In this document: one piece after another, positions 22,201 to 33,069 of the stretch | Layout: each line of letters starts with the position of its first letter | Position numbering within the stretch: the first letter of the stretch is position 1 | NCBI RefSeq assembly: GCF_964355755.1 | Contig: NC_092673.1 | Location: forward strand, 20,589,001-20,653,000 | DNA: 64,000 nucleotides | Origin: Antedon mediterranea | Taxonomy: Eukaryota; Echinodermata; Crinoidea; Comatulida; Antedonidae | Reading direction: 5' to 3' | Program-made: the position numbers and the translations under genes | The notes under the pieces: model-generated | Seen by the model: the letters and a program-made list of their open reading frames with translations, nothing else | Told to the model about the DNA's origin: nothing | Databases searched by the model: none

Positions 22201-25200
22201 ATTGCCTGAGGTTAGAATGGTAACCATACATTTATGTAGGGCAACTAAACCTAAAAAGGCAACCTTTCTGTCCTTTTGAGTAAAAATCTTTAAAATAGTT
22301 TTATAAATAAAGGTGAAGAAATTCAGGAGGAAGGACGATAAACTAAACAATTGGAAGGACAGCCATTCCAGGGAATTTTACGAGCACTGAGTTATACAAA
22401 TCCTTATTGATATGAGATAATATGATGATTTGATTTCAACAATTTGTTTTAATTTTATAAATGTAACTTAAAAGTAAATTTGTTTATCCAATCTTTATGG
22501 GTGTGTAGCGCAGTGTGTTGGACTACGAATCGTGGGTTCGAATCCAACTCTCGTCGCATATCCTTGGGCAAAACACTTTACTTATGTTTGCCTCTCTCCA
22601 CCCAGGTGTACAAATGTGTACCTTGTATTAAGGTCAAGACACAACTTTGCACTGATTACTAGCTACATTATGCCACACTGTAGTATGTTTCCAAACATGT
22701 TTGATCCAGAAATTACCGGGGTAATAAAATATCGCTTAGAGGTTGCAAGACCTTAGGCACTTTATATTAAATCCAAGATATTATTATTATTAAAATCATT
22801 TAATTGTTTGTTGATTGATCTAAATCTTTTAGGCAAATATTGAAATGCAGTGGGCAATGAAGGCATTCAAACACGCAGAGGTCTATTACAATGTAAGTTA
22901 ACAGTTAAATAGTGAACAATAGAGAGAAATGGCGAACCGACGTCTAAAATCCGAGTGGGTATAAAATCATAACAAACCGTTGAGGGAGGCACATTTCCTA
23001 TGTTTATACACGTGAATCATGGAGTCGTCTAACCAATGTTGTTGCTGTAACGCATAATTCTTTTTCTATTTGTGTATTTAGTCATCCATCATTCACAATC
23101 ATATTCCTAAAAATATCTCATATCTGTAGGTCTACATTAGACTAGGCCTATAGTATTATAGTAGAATGGTGTTATCAAATATTCATTACTGGCGGTAGCC
23201 CCCCTGCAGGAAGCATCACTTACACTAGCCACATAACAAAAAAATGGCAGTTGTCAAGCTGAAACTACGTCTACTAGAGATGCTCTATTTAGTCTTATAG
23301 CTAAAGTAGTAGTGGTACAGAGCTGGGTACAGTATATAACAAAAACGCGTCTTAATTCAATCCAAATTGAAATAAAATATGTTAAGATTTGCCCATATAA
23401 CATTAAAATTGTTAAGGGTGTTGAAAAAAAAAAAGATACTGCTATTATGTGTGTTTTAAACGTTCTTTTCTAACTACCTTTTTAACTCAACCCATCGGAA
23501 TTTCCCATATAAAAACATGTGGCGAAATGGTTTGTTTACAATCTATACCCACTCGGTGAAATTTGAGTGATGTCATCGCGGTTCGCCATTTCTCTCTATT
23601 ATAAACTACATTCAATGGCATTTCTTAAACTTGGTCTACACTGTCAAACTTTATTTACTAATTTACTTACAAAAAAAAAACATGATGTGCCCATGTATGG
23701 ACATGATGATGTCTCATATCACTACTATATTTGGGCATACCGCCACCATATTTGGGCATATCGCCACCATATTTGGGCACATCACATTTTGTTTGTCAAA
23801 CTAGTTTGATGGTGTAGACAGAGCTTTAGATCAATTTTAACATAACTATTTTTTCAACAGTTAATATCTTCAGTTGATTCTACAAGTCTAAAACTTACAA
23901 AACATGACGATGAAATTTTGGAGAATTTCAAGAAAGATTTTCCAGATTTTAAAATTGATAAATTTGAAGAAGGTGACTTAAAATCAGATACTGCTAAATC
24001 TGTAAGTATTTTATCAATCAACGAGTAAAGATAGCCTGTCATTTTTGCGAACATTTTATGTCCGTATTCATATATACAGTAGATATAAGTTGAGTTATGA
24101 ATAATTCCTTTTTGAATTTTTTAAAAACGATTACTTTGATTAAAACACTACAAAAATATTAATTGTAATGTTATATATTATTCCTGAGGACTTTCAAAGC
24201 ATATTGATTGAAACGTCGAGAAACTCAACAGTTCTTTTCAGAACTAATACAGGTGGTGCACCGCAAACTTTATCAACATTTGATTTCGCCATGCAAACCA
24301 AATTCACTTAAAATATATTTATATATTTTTTTAACATAGAACTGTTACTCTTAAATATATTTTCAAAAATTCTACTTATAGCAAATTTCATAACTCCGAT
24401 TTGCTTCGTTGAAATATAACTTTTATTATTTACCTCATGTTATTATTTTTACCATTTTCCACTCATCAACATTCATTATATGTTTGATATTTTTTATCAA
24501 GCACTTTAGTTTTATCTATTTGTACAGTATATGTAATTGTAAATAATGTTGTCATTAGAAATGGAGGCCATTTTGTAATCATTTTGATGGTACAGTGGAA
24601 GATTTCAACTATGGAACCCTTTTACGGTTAGACTGTACTAAGGACTACTCGGAAGAGAATTCGACTTTAGGTAAATATTTTATCTCTGTTACGATTTTTA
24701 TTAGCTAACAATGCTAAGGATGTCAGAATTGTGTTCTCACAGCAAAAACAAATCAAATTGCAAGGTAAGATTGTTTTCACCTATATTAAAAATGGTAGCT
24801 TTGTTTAAAATGGACCTGAAATGGACTTTCGATTTTCAAGAAATTCACACATGTTATTTAAATGTATCAAATTAACACAAACCCATACAAATAAAAACAA
24901 AATTTATAGTATTTTGAGTAAAAACGAAATTTTAAGATACTATTGTAAATTAGCGAAAATTACTCACGCCATTGAAATATTCTATTTCAACGGCCGTCGG
25001 GAAGCCTCTATATTCACGACGTCACATATACAGGGTCGATGATATCGAGAGCATGTATGCCGCCCGATAGTCAGTGAATGATCGACGGCCTGGAAAGATA
25101 CGCGAAGCGTTGACACTAATACTAATTTATTCAATATCTGATGTTGTTGAAATATAGGTCCCTAAAATGTACTTCGTTTGTTCTAAAACCCGAATTTAGA

Positions 25201-26455
25201 AGGCCTACCTCCCAAACCTTTACCTAGGCCTAGGCCCCCAATCCACATCATGCGGCGAGGCTCCGTTTCATGTGCATCCAAGGACCAAAGCGATATCAAC
25301 AACTTGCTGCGCTCATTGTCAAGCCAAAGTAAAATATGAATAAAATTCGTTTTCGAACTGCCTGATTCGTGACAAATAAATTATCATCTCATATTACTAA
25401 TTTAATTCTGCTAAACTAAAAACTAAAGAAACTAACACATTTTAGCAGTATAAATTACGAACGATATACAAAATACACGAACGGAAAATATGGATACGCA
25501 TCATTGCGCACGGAGCTGTATCCCGGACAACGTTGCCAGGCCAACTTCGGTATTGCCAGAAAAAAACCGTTGATTTTAAGATTTTAAATCGTCATTTACT
25601 CGATGAATAACCGTTTATACGGTAATAATTTTATCTAAAAAAATTCTAAATACGTTTCTGCAAATGCACAAGCATTTTTTAGAAAATACCCCATAGATTT
25701 CAAGAGTTATAGCCAAAAAACTGCAAATTGTCCATTGGAGGGATAGGAATATATTCGCAAAGTGACGTCACCCGCGAATTTTTTTGATTTTCAAATGGGG
25801 CTTTCCCCAAAAGGGCCAATTTATATTTTGTAACAATATACATTCTAGCAACACCTAATAGCCCCCAAAACATCATTCTAAAATGAAAAAAATCGAAAAT
25901 CCATTTCAGGTCCATTTTAACTATTTATTTTAAATGAAACAGATTTTAAAACATAGAGGACTTGTTAAAATTAATTTGGACTATTGACAGCTACTTAAAA
26001 AAAATAATGAAATTCATGTTCCATGCTTAAACTGCACTCTGAAGCTCTGTCTACACTATCAGACTAGTTCAACAAAAAAAGTTTGATTTGCCCAAATATG
26101 GTAGTGATATGCTTAAAATATGGTAGTGATACAATATTCTTAAAATGTGGTAGTGATATGCTTAAATATGGTAGTGATATGCTTAAATATGGTAGTGATA
26201 TGACATCATCAGGCATCATGTCCATATATGGGCACATCACATATTTTTGTCACATATAGTACTGTAGTGTAGACAGTGCTTTTAAATTCATCATGGTTAC
26301 ATTGTCGTCATAGTTGCTCCTTTGCTTTTTCAGCCACAAAGATTCAGTTTTATGCGATTGAAATTGCAAGAAACAGAGCAGGTCTAAACTTAATAAATAG
26401 GAAGAAATTGGAATCAAAGCAAAATGAGATGACAAGAGAAGAAAGCAAATCATAG
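19296..26455 (+). CDS. PBDC1: PBDC1 (YPL225W/Chp1 family protein)
   Basis: Six coding exons, all GT/AG: 19296-19322, 22084-22149, 22833-22892, 23861-24001, 24559-24670, 26334-26455 (stop included). Phases are 0, 0, 0, 0, 1. Product: 175 residues. Family landmarks recalled from human PBDC1 are all present in order: LSQPAENYVND, then IEMQWAMKAFKHAEVYY, LISSVDSTSLKLTKHDDEI, KWRPFC, VEDFNYGTLLRLDC, YSEEN and IQFYAIEIARNR. The long charged tail of the human protein (about 233 residues) is reduced to about 25 residues. The yeast relative has been reported as a chaperone for translation factor eEF1A, so a cytosolic role in eEF1A biogenesis is the best guess. The gene is complete, but introns 1, 2, 3 and 5 each hold a repeat element. 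The first exon (nine codons) was chosen for its in-frame ATG and GTAAGG donor. Confidence 0.93.
19420..19600. repeat. CTAG/AGGCCT-rich cryptic simple sequence
   Basis: Dense, irregular mixture of CTAG, GCTAGGC, AGGCCTA and TACTA steps without a fixed period. A similar tract occurs at 59304-59480. In PBDC1 intron 1. Confidence 0.7.
19605..21618. mobile_element. ~2 kb element with ~110 bp terminal inverted repeats
   Basis: Left arm 19605-19711 and right arm 21511-21618 are inverted copies. Both contain TTTTTTTCCGTACGAGAG, a Phe-type block CGGACTCAATCGACTC, and CACTGATGCGTGAC. The interior has no substantial reading frame, so it would be a non-autonomous DNA transposon or two opposed copies of a smaller repeat. 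A stretch at 20622-20687 also resembles 60049-60110 (shared AATAGGCCATTTTG and TCATGAAAAATAAA). No target duplication identified. In PBDC1 intron 1. Confidence 0.65.
22496..22796 (+). repeat. tRNA-derived SINE
   Basis: Head with an A-box-like TAGCGCAGTGTG and a perfect B box GGTTCGAATCC, then a central domain containing CTTGGGCAAAACACTTTAC and CCTCTCTCCACCCAGGTGTA, then a tail ending in (TTA)n at about 22780-22796. The head does not fold as a complete tRNA. Full-length SINE in PBDC1 intron 2; short open frames across it are incidental. Confidence 0.8.
22919..23600. mobile_element. ~680 bp inverted-repeat element
   Basis: Ends are inverted copies: AATAGAGAGAAATGGCGAAC at the left and its complement at the right, with a second matching block around CGAGTGGGTATA about 40 bases inside each end. 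No coding capacity. In PBDC1 intron 3, next to a family B MITE. Confidence 0.75.
23630..23826. mobile_element. MITE family B (TIR GTCTACACTATCAAAC)
   Basis: Begins TTGGTCTACACTGTCAAAC and ends GTTTGATGGTGTAGACAGAG. The interior has repeated ATATTTGGGCATACCGCCACC units and a GGACATGATGATG block. Other copies: 26043-26283, 26617-26731, 31911-32002. In PBDC1 intron 3. Confidence 0.8.
24809..25916. mobile_element. 1.1 kb inverted-repeat element flanked by TTAA
   Basis: Terminal inverted repeats of about 28 bp start AATGGACCTGAAATGGA at both ends and are bordered by TTAA on each side (24805-24808 and 25917-25920), consistent with a TTAA target duplication as made by piggyBac-type transposases. 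No transposase frame inside. In PBDC1 intron 5. The superfamily is inferred only from the target. Confidence 0.7.
26043..26283. mobile_element. MITE family B with internal 21-bp amplification
   Basis: Ends AGCTCTGTCTACACTATC and its inverted partner GTAGTGTAGACAGTGCT. The inside carries about five tandem units of ATATGGTAGTGATATGCTTA, where other family members have one or two. In PBDC1 intron 5, just before the last exon. Confidence 0.8.
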
Positions 26456-26616
26456 CACTTGAATAAAAGACAACAAAATTTAGTAGTAATAATCATGTCA
26501 CGTTTATTAAGTATACAATGTATATTTACGGTAAATCATTGATATATCTACCTATGGCAGTAGAACCTGTTACAGGGGCGGGTCTAGGATTTTGAAATAA
26601 GGGGGCTCAGACACTT

Positions 26617-26731
26617 GAGCTCTGTCTACACTATATAAAAAAAACTGTGATGTGCCGAAATATGGTAGTGATATGACATCATCATGTCCATATATATGAC
26701 CACACAAATCACAAAGTTTGATAGTGTACAG
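26617..26731. mobile_element. MITE family B, short copy
   Basis: Starts GAGCTCTGTCTACACTAT, ends GTTTGATAGTGTACA, with a single ATATGGTAGTGATATGACAT unit. It sits just downstream of PBDC1. Confidence 0.75.
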
Positions 26732-27147
26732 TACATTTGAGCCGCATGACCTAAAGCATGTTTATCCTTAAGTTTAAGTCGCATCGGATTTAAGGCGACA
26801 CCTTCAGGACCAAACAAAGTTTCCCCTGAACAGGGGGGTACTCTGAATAGAGGTGTGGCCTTGTGTTAGAACATATATTCTCCCTCATTCATTTAATAGC
26901 AAAGTGTCCCCTTAATACTACTGTAGTTCTTACATAATTGAAGATTATGCATAATGAAAACCCTTATCTTTATTTATTACACCCGTTATTGCATTCGTGC
27001 AATTTTATTTGGAATTCGCTCTATCTCATGGAAAAGTGATATCTAATGGTGATAATGAACAGTATGCCTCGTTAAAATAGAGCAGTCAATTTTTCAACTC
27101 ATGAAATATTTTCAGTATTCAACTCATAAACATTAATTATTTGTATA

Positions 27148-27333
27148 CAGTCAACTCTCCCAATACCGGACACCTTTGGGCCGGCCAAATAAGTCTGGTT
27201 TTCCGGAAAGTCTGGTATTCGGAATGTGTTTTTAATGGTAAAAATAAATTTGGGACCTTTTGGTCCTCAAAAAAAGTCTGGTATTGGGAGAGTTTCTGGT
27301 TTTCAGAGAGTCCGGTATTGGGAGAGTTGACTG
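27148..27333. mobile_element. 186 bp TA-flanked MITE, pogo/Tigger-like
   Basis: Perfectly inverted ends CAGTCAACTCTCCCAATACC, flanked on both sides by TA. Inner copies of TCTGGTATTGGGAGAGTT repeat the motif. The TA target and CAGTC start fit Tc1/mariner-pogo elements. Non-coding. Confidence 0.8.
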
Positions 27334-27578
27334 TACTATTGAACTTCTTGTAGATTTCATTAGATATGATATCACTTTGATGAGCGCCCTCATTGGTTAA
27401 ACGTTTATACAGTGTAATGTACAGTCTGTATAGGCCTTTTAAATGTGTATAAAATTTAAACTCCAGTAAGAAATAATGGTATAGGAAAGTATATTTGTTT
27501 AGTACAAATTATTATACAAAGAGTATGTATCATCTACATAGTATAATTGTAGTTATATTAAAAAAAACATCCATAGCA

Positions 27579-27584
27579 TTTATT
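27579..27584 (-). terminator. candidate poly-A signal of the 405-residue gene
   Basis: AATAAA on the minus strand about 165 bases past the stop codon. Confidence 0.45.
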
Positions 27585-27746
27585 TATGAGCACCTCTGTA
27601 CATTGCTTTCATAGCACCGTGTCCGTATTGAAATCTATTCAATTAGTAAATGAAAAACAGAACTAAAAAATCATGAATATGCGCTACTAGTACTACTGGA
27701 AAAATGTGAAGTTCAAAATTGGTGGTTTCTGCATTAATGTTAACAA

Positions 27747-28964
27747 TTACAAATTTGGTTTTCCTTTTTTTGGATACGGTGAAATCAAGAAATCCCACCG
27801 ATCCTCTGCTAATTCCAAATCACATGTTACAGTGTCTGTATTCGGTAAAATCTTTTCGGCTGTTGTTGACGTAGATGAGTGATGCTTGCACTCTGCACTT
27901 TCTAATGTTTTTAACCAATCACGGCAGCGCTGCTCGTTTTCCGCCATGTACAAAATATCGTCAAATTCTGAGCCCCTTAATAATCGAATTTCATGTGGTT
28001 TACCTTCCGCCAATGGTATGACGAGATTTGATGCTTCCGGCATTTCCGATGCATCGATAACCATACTATGTGTTCTGTGGATATTCGAACGTAATCGTTT
28101 GTCTTTGGCTTCAATTCTCAACTTTGACCTATTCACTGAACTCAAATCAAGCTTTGATCTTCCGTTATCTGGGGGTACCTCTACAACAGTGAAGTTTTGC
28201 CAAGATGGCGGCTTCGGACGATTGTTGGGATATCTTTCTTTGCTATTCTCCTTTCTCCTTGTTTTCGATTTTTCTGGAGTTTTTTCTCGATGTTTCGAAG
28301 ATCTTTCATTTTGGTTGGCATCGTACAGTTCATTATCGTTAACTTTGCGGGGTTGATGCGCATCCCGTTTGCATTTTGATGTATCGAAAGTTTTTCCCAT
28401 TGTCTGTTTAGCACACTTTCTAAAGTTATCTCCAGTTGTTGGCACACATACCTTCAACCTATCGCTTTGCTGTAAAGATGGCCACGAATACGAATGTTTT
28501 ATAAGCCTAACATTTACCTTATCGTCTTCCTGGTACTCGTTTAAATACGGTAAACTGCTAAATTCATTTCTACCATTGAAGTTTGTAATGCGATATCTAT
28601 CAAAGATCTTTGTGAATTCATAAAATCGTTTTAGATTTTTCAGTTTTGCACGATCACGTCCTGAAGTCGTCTTTGGAGTCGATGGAACGCGCTTTTTGTC
28701 GTCTCTCTGTATATGCCTTGCGTGTTTATTTCTATACACGTTGTTAGACGACAACAAACGTTCGTTTTCTTTCGTAGTAGGCCTACCTGCAATTGGATCA
28801 AGCCTGTTCTTTGATGATTTACGTGGCAACTGTTGACCGTATGTTTCATCCGGTGACCGTACGGTTATTTTGTCGAACTGCGTTACCAGATTTTTAGTCG
28901 GTATTTTGCCGATTCTAGTTAGGTCCTTGCATGCACTGTTCTTCGCAACACGCCGAACACTCAT
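27747..28964 (-). CDS. uncharacterised basic 405-residue protein, single exon
   Basis: An open frame of 405 codons without introns, far longer than anything else nearby. The start used is the first Met (MSVRRVAKNS). I do not recognise the family. The protein is strongly basic and looks largely disordered for residues 1-250, rich in Lys/Arg/Asn/Ser/Asp. A KPPSWQNFTVVEVPPDNG stretch sits in the middle. The last ~130 residues look more ordered: HEIRLLRGSEFDDILYMAE, CRDWLKTLE, and an acidic-aromatic end ELAEDRWDFLISPYPKKG. No signal peptide or membrane segment. A TATA box lies ~170 bases upstream and AATAAA downstream, so it looks like a real gene, perhaps retrocopied or lineage-specific. The overlapping plus-strand frame at 27886-28356 is a shadow. 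Confidence 0.75.
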   Translation of the reverse strand: MSVRRVAKNSACKDLTRIGKIPTKNLVTQFDKITVRSPDETYGQQLPRKSSKNRLDPIAGRPTTKENERLLSSNNVYRNKHARHIQRDDKKRVPSTPKTTSGRDRAKLKNLKRFYEFTKIFDRYRITNFNGRNEFSSLPYLNEYQEDDKVNVRLIKHSYSWPSLQQSDRLKVCVPTTGDNFRKCAKQTMGKTFDTSKCKRDAHQPRKVNDNELYDANQNERSSKHREKTPEKSKTRRKENSKERYPNNRPKPPSWQNFTVVEVPPDNGRSKLDLSSVNRSKLRIEAKDKRLRSNIHRTHSMVIDASEMPEASNLVIPLAEGKPHEIRLLRGSEFDDILYMAENEQRCRDWLKTLESAECKHHSSTSTTAEKILPNTDTVTCDLELAEDRWDFLISPYPKKGKPNL

Positions 28965-29133
28965 ATCTTTTCAGCCTACTATCGGAACAACAATCCAATC
29001 TTGCGATTCATTCCTAGAATAAACAAGAATAAACCCTCAATATCGGAATACATATAAAGCTTACAATTAACAATATAGCTTCAATTATCCACCTAAACCA
29101 CTAGACAATGCTCACTGTACACGTGTTTTGTGT

Positions 29134-29141
29134 TATTTATA
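29134..29141 (-). promoter_or_regulatory. TATA box of the 405-residue gene
   Basis: TATAAATA on the minus strand, about 170 bases before the start codon, with an ACACGTGT E-box-like palindrome just downstream at about 29120-29127. An acceptor-like TTTATTCTAG at about 29015-29024 leaves room for a leader intron. Confidence 0.5.
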
Positions 29142-29714
29142 CCGTACACAATGGGCTTTACGTGAAAAGTACTTTAATGCTTGTTGAAATATAAAGAAAG
29201 AAAGCCTTGGCGGATCTCGCCACATTTTTTTCAAACAAATAATGGATTTATTTATTATTTTCATCCGTTCCATAGCATTAACATTCAACAGGTAAATAAC
29301 AGTTTATAAAAGATCATCCTGAAATGGTTTGCTGTGTGAAAAATACTTTAAACAAGCTGATGAGGTCTTAAACATGTTAAAGTGTATCCAGGAATGTGGA
29401 AGTGGTTGTTTAAGCAAAGTCATAACAGTTAAATGTATATAAAAATGACAAATTAAATATGATGATGCTAATAAAAATCAATTTATTCCATCAAGGAAAA
29501 ATACAAAATTAAGCTCTAATAGAAAAAAAAAATTATACTGGTACAGGCCTAAACATAATATATTATAAATATCTTATTATACAAATCAGGCAAATTACTG
29601 AAAAATGACAATGCTCTGGGTATCAGTGGCTGGATCTCAATGGAGATACAAAATCATAAGCAAAAACCTAAATCAAATCGATCGGATAAAGTAAAACTTT
29701 CGTGCATCAGTTAT

Positions 29715-29945
29715 TATTATTATTTATTCAGGCAAAAGATACATTTTACAAAATATAATACAAATCAACAAATTAAACAAACACAACGCAAGAAGAAAAT
29801 ATAAAATCAGTCACTAGCTGCCAGGAAAGCACAAAAGCAGCCTAGGCCACTGTCACCAATTAGGTGTGTACCTCCAACAAGTGACATGTTCGTGTTATTA
29901 TTTATTATTATTATTTATTTAGGCAAAAGATACATTAGTTTATAT
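29715..29945 (-). repeat. two copies of a LINE 3' end with (TAA)n tail
   Basis: On the minus strand both copies read AAAATGTATCTTTTGCCT, then GAATAAATAATAATAA, the usual form of a non-LTR element 3' end with poly-A signal and TAA repeat. Copies are at about 29712-29850 and 29893-29945. Confidence 0.65.
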
Positions 29946-30412
29946 ATTTTAAAAATATGTTATTGCAACAAAATTGTTACCTAATTCTTTGTTACATAAA
30001 ATACGGTATCGGAAATGGAACAGATTTACGTGCCCCGAAACCAAAAACGACCTGAATTTACTATAAGAAATCCAACCGTAGCTCCAGGTGCACCTTCGGC
30101 TCCACTCAAAATGCTGACCCTGCTGCCTACGCCTATTAAAACTATTACTTGTTGCTGTTGGTTAATCAACTCTTCTTATGTCTGGTGTCAAACGCTTGAC
30201 CGTTTTTTTTGTGGACTAAATTGAAGATTATTTATCTTATATAGTACTTGAATTAGATGACAGAGGACACTTAAAGTTAAAATGTATTATACAGTACTTG
30301 GAATTTCTGTATCTTACCGATGACGTAACGACTAACGTCAATCATCAAAATTACTTACCGGGGATTTGTAAATACTGCAACCATGGCTCCCTGGTTATAC
30401 CAAAAATGTGTA

Positions 30413-30550
30413 CGTACCACTGTCGACGCAACGCAAGGACAACGTCATACTCGCAACACAATTACGCAAGTTGAGTAGACCAATAACAGGCGACAATTCC
30501 GATGACCGCGTCCTGTCGTCAAATGACTTGCGTTGATGTTGTGTTTTTTT
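30413..30550. mobile_element. MITE family A, degraded copy
   Basis: Contains ACGCAACGCAAGGACAACG, CAAGTTGAGTAGACCAATAA and a distal ACTTGCGTTGATGTTGTG, the family A internal inverted blocks. The outermost ends are eroded. Confidence 0.6.
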
Positions 30551-30686
30551 TATATACATACGGTACATTGTCGTCGTAGTAAAATATTTTGTTGTAATAA
30601 TCGATTAAATCTCATTGTACTGAAAATACATTTTTATAGAATACTAAAATAGTTATCTGGCAGGTGGCCAACAAAATAAACAAAAG

Positions 30687-30888
30687 TATAAAATCCAATT
30701 TACACAGACGAGCGATAATAACGATAATAAAAATATAGAATATATTCCTTTTGACCACTTCACACAACGCGGAGAAGCGGTCGACTGGGCGGTTCCGCTC
30801 AGGATAGATACAGATTCCACGTGGGACATTCACAAGCTACACGGTTTCCGCTTACAGTTTACCGCTCCTGTGTAAATTGGCCTTTATA
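30687..30888. mobile_element. ~200 bp MITE related to family D
   Basis: Ends TATAAAATCCAATTTACACA and, inverted, TATAAAGGCCAATTTACACA. CpG-rich inner ends (AGCG/CCGCT). Non-coding. Confidence 0.7.
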
Positions 30889-31910
30889 GAAAAATCACAC
30901 TGTAATTCTCGTGCCAACGTGCTAAACTGGAACAGTGCCATTTTGCTTTCCCTTGGGTGCGTGGGTAGTCAATTGCTGATAGGCCTACTACCCCAGGACC
31001 GTATGTAGTGCGATTTTCAGCTAAAATCGCTAACGGAAATTCAACTTCAAGAATAATCTTAACCTCGATAGATCGATGCTTCTAAATTAACAAATTCACA
31101 CACTTTTATTTTCTGAGAACTATACCACCCACCTGGTTTGATAAAAGATGTATTGTCCCCCGGAAAAATAATGTTTTCACTTAAGCCCCTTTCTCACAGA
31201 GCTGTGTGCCAGGAATGTTGCGGGAATATACCATTACTATGCCGGTATGGTTTTCTTTCAAAATAAACGGTTAAATTCAATCAAAAACCAATTGGCTGGC
31301 AGCCAATTTGACTATTATTGTTGCTCTGTTTTTTAAGATGTTTTTTTTTCTCGATCAAGTTGTTAGTAAAAAGTGAATAACTATTAATTATGTAACCTTA
31401 AATTGCATATTATTATTCAACCAAAATTAGTGACATATTGTTTTAAGGTGGACAATAGGCCTACATCTTTAAAACTTGACAGTCGTATGAGAACTAGTAT
31501 CTTTATACAAAACTGAAACAAAGTTTTAGTTTACATCCAAAATATTCCAGCGCAACGCAACGGAGGATCATTAATACAGAGTGGAAGGGGAAATGGGGCA
31601 GGGCAAACTAAACGTCATTGGAAAATAAATTGCGGATTGTTTGATTGCATTTGCCGAAAATTTAGAGGTCCAGGTGTGAGGGAGGTTCCCCACTTCGTCT
31701 TGCTTAGTGCAAGGAGGTATACACATTCTTTTATACCTCGACCCTGCTTAGTGTAGTATGATGTGTAGAAATTGCAAAACAACACGTACCATGTCAATGG
31801 ACCTGAATGAACTTTATATTGATTTAAAAACGTAGCTTTTTACAACACCCTAGTGAACTTCTCATCGTGTACGTTGTTATGTATTTACCATTCATACCAA
31901 CTGTGTGTAA

Positions 31911-32002
31911 AGCTCTGTGTCCAAATATGGTAGTGATATGACATCATCATGTCCATATATGGGCACATCACATTTTTTTTTGTCACATAAAGTTTGATAG
32001 TG
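31911..32002. mobile_element. MITE family B, degraded copy
   Basis: AGCTCTGTGTCC at the left, one ATATGGTAGTGATATGACAT unit, a GGGCACATCACATTTTT block, and AGTTTGATAGTG at the right. Confidence 0.65.
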
Positions 32003-32733
32003 ATATTGAATAATTACCATGAAAAAAAGAGGCATCTTACGGTACTATGCGCGCGTAAATATATAAATGATGCATAAAGCCCCGATATAGGCGGCCCCTC
32101 ATATTATTATTCATCTTTAAACAACTGTGAAATAAATACGTCATAAAAATGAACTACTAAAATCAGAACGTGTACTTACAAGTGACATTTCGAGAATTAA
32201 TTGTAGTACTGTAAGGCCTAGTTAGTGACAATACTGTGTTTACACGCTAAGCTTCCTTTACCTGCCTGTGACAAGACAAGCGAACAGAATAAAAGATGAA
32301 CAGACAACGAAGAAGAAGCAATAGAGGCGACACAAAGGTACATCAATGGCTAGATTCATTTATGTGCGTATAATAGTAGGTTTCGAGGTGGTGAAGAGGA
32401 CAAATTACCAAAGATCTGGCCTACTACAGCGCTCAGTCGCATTAGGTCTCACAAAATACTGAAATATAAACACTGAATCCAAGATTCTTCACCCCAGGCC
32501 TTGATACCTAATCTGAACTCGAGTCAAATTACAAAGTGATGATGGTGGAGAAGAATCGCTCGCCGGGCGCTGACGTTTTGGTTTTTGATTTCTTTTTTAG
32601 GTTCAACATTTATTATTTTATCATACACACTAACATACACTTAACATTCTCTTATTTAGGCCTCAACTCTGAAAAATATTGTTTTGGTCTATTAACTTTT
32701 ATGTCTATCAATGATGATGTTTTTCCTCTTTTT

Positions 32734-33069
32734 AGTTATCCGCTTGGTATACCAAGCGGATAACTCCTTGTGATTGTATGAGATCAACAGTTTTTTTCTG
32801 TATTATTAGTTATCCGCTTAGTAGCGGATAACTCCTTGTAATCGTCCTGGATCTTTTTTTTTTTTTTCTTTATTAGTTATCCGCATTCAGCGGATAACTC
32901 CTTGTAACTGTCCTGTTTCATCATCTTTTTAGTTATCCGCTTAGTAGCGGATAACTCCTTGTGATTGTAGTGGATCAATATTTTTTTTTTAGTTATCCGC
33001 ATTGAGCGGATAACTCCTTGTAACTGTCCTGTTACTTTTTTTTAGTTATCCGCTTAGTAGCGGATAACT
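32734..33069 (+). repeat. stack of six 5' end modules opening the array
   Basis: Hairpins at 32734-32765, 32808-32833, 32875-32899, 32931-32956, 32991-33015 and 33044-33069, each AGTTATCCGC, a short loop, GCGGATAACT, then CTCCTTGT and a T run broken by the next module. Only the last continues into a body. The loops and the bases after CTCCTTGT differ, so these are different elements, not one amplified unit. Modules 4 and 6 are identical in the post-hairpin stretch. Confidence 0.85.

Larger units (their letters stand above)
29150..32733. other. intergenic region between the 405-residue gene and the transposon array
   Basis: AT-rich, holding LINE tails (29715-29945), MITE copies (30413-30550, 30687-30888, 31911-32002) and several TAGGCCTA motifs. 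Open frames at 30015-30224, 30612-30833, 31615-31797 and 32536-32763 show no recognisable protein. Confidence 0.5.

Noticed and set aside
22498-22570. A genuine tRNA gene
   Set aside because: B box is perfect but acceptor and D stems do not close and a SINE central domain with TTA tail follows directly.
27886-28356. 156-codon plus-strand frame
   Set aside because: It lies entirely antisense to the 405-residue frame, is Phe/Leu/Ser-rich as expected for a shadow, and has no splice or promoter context.
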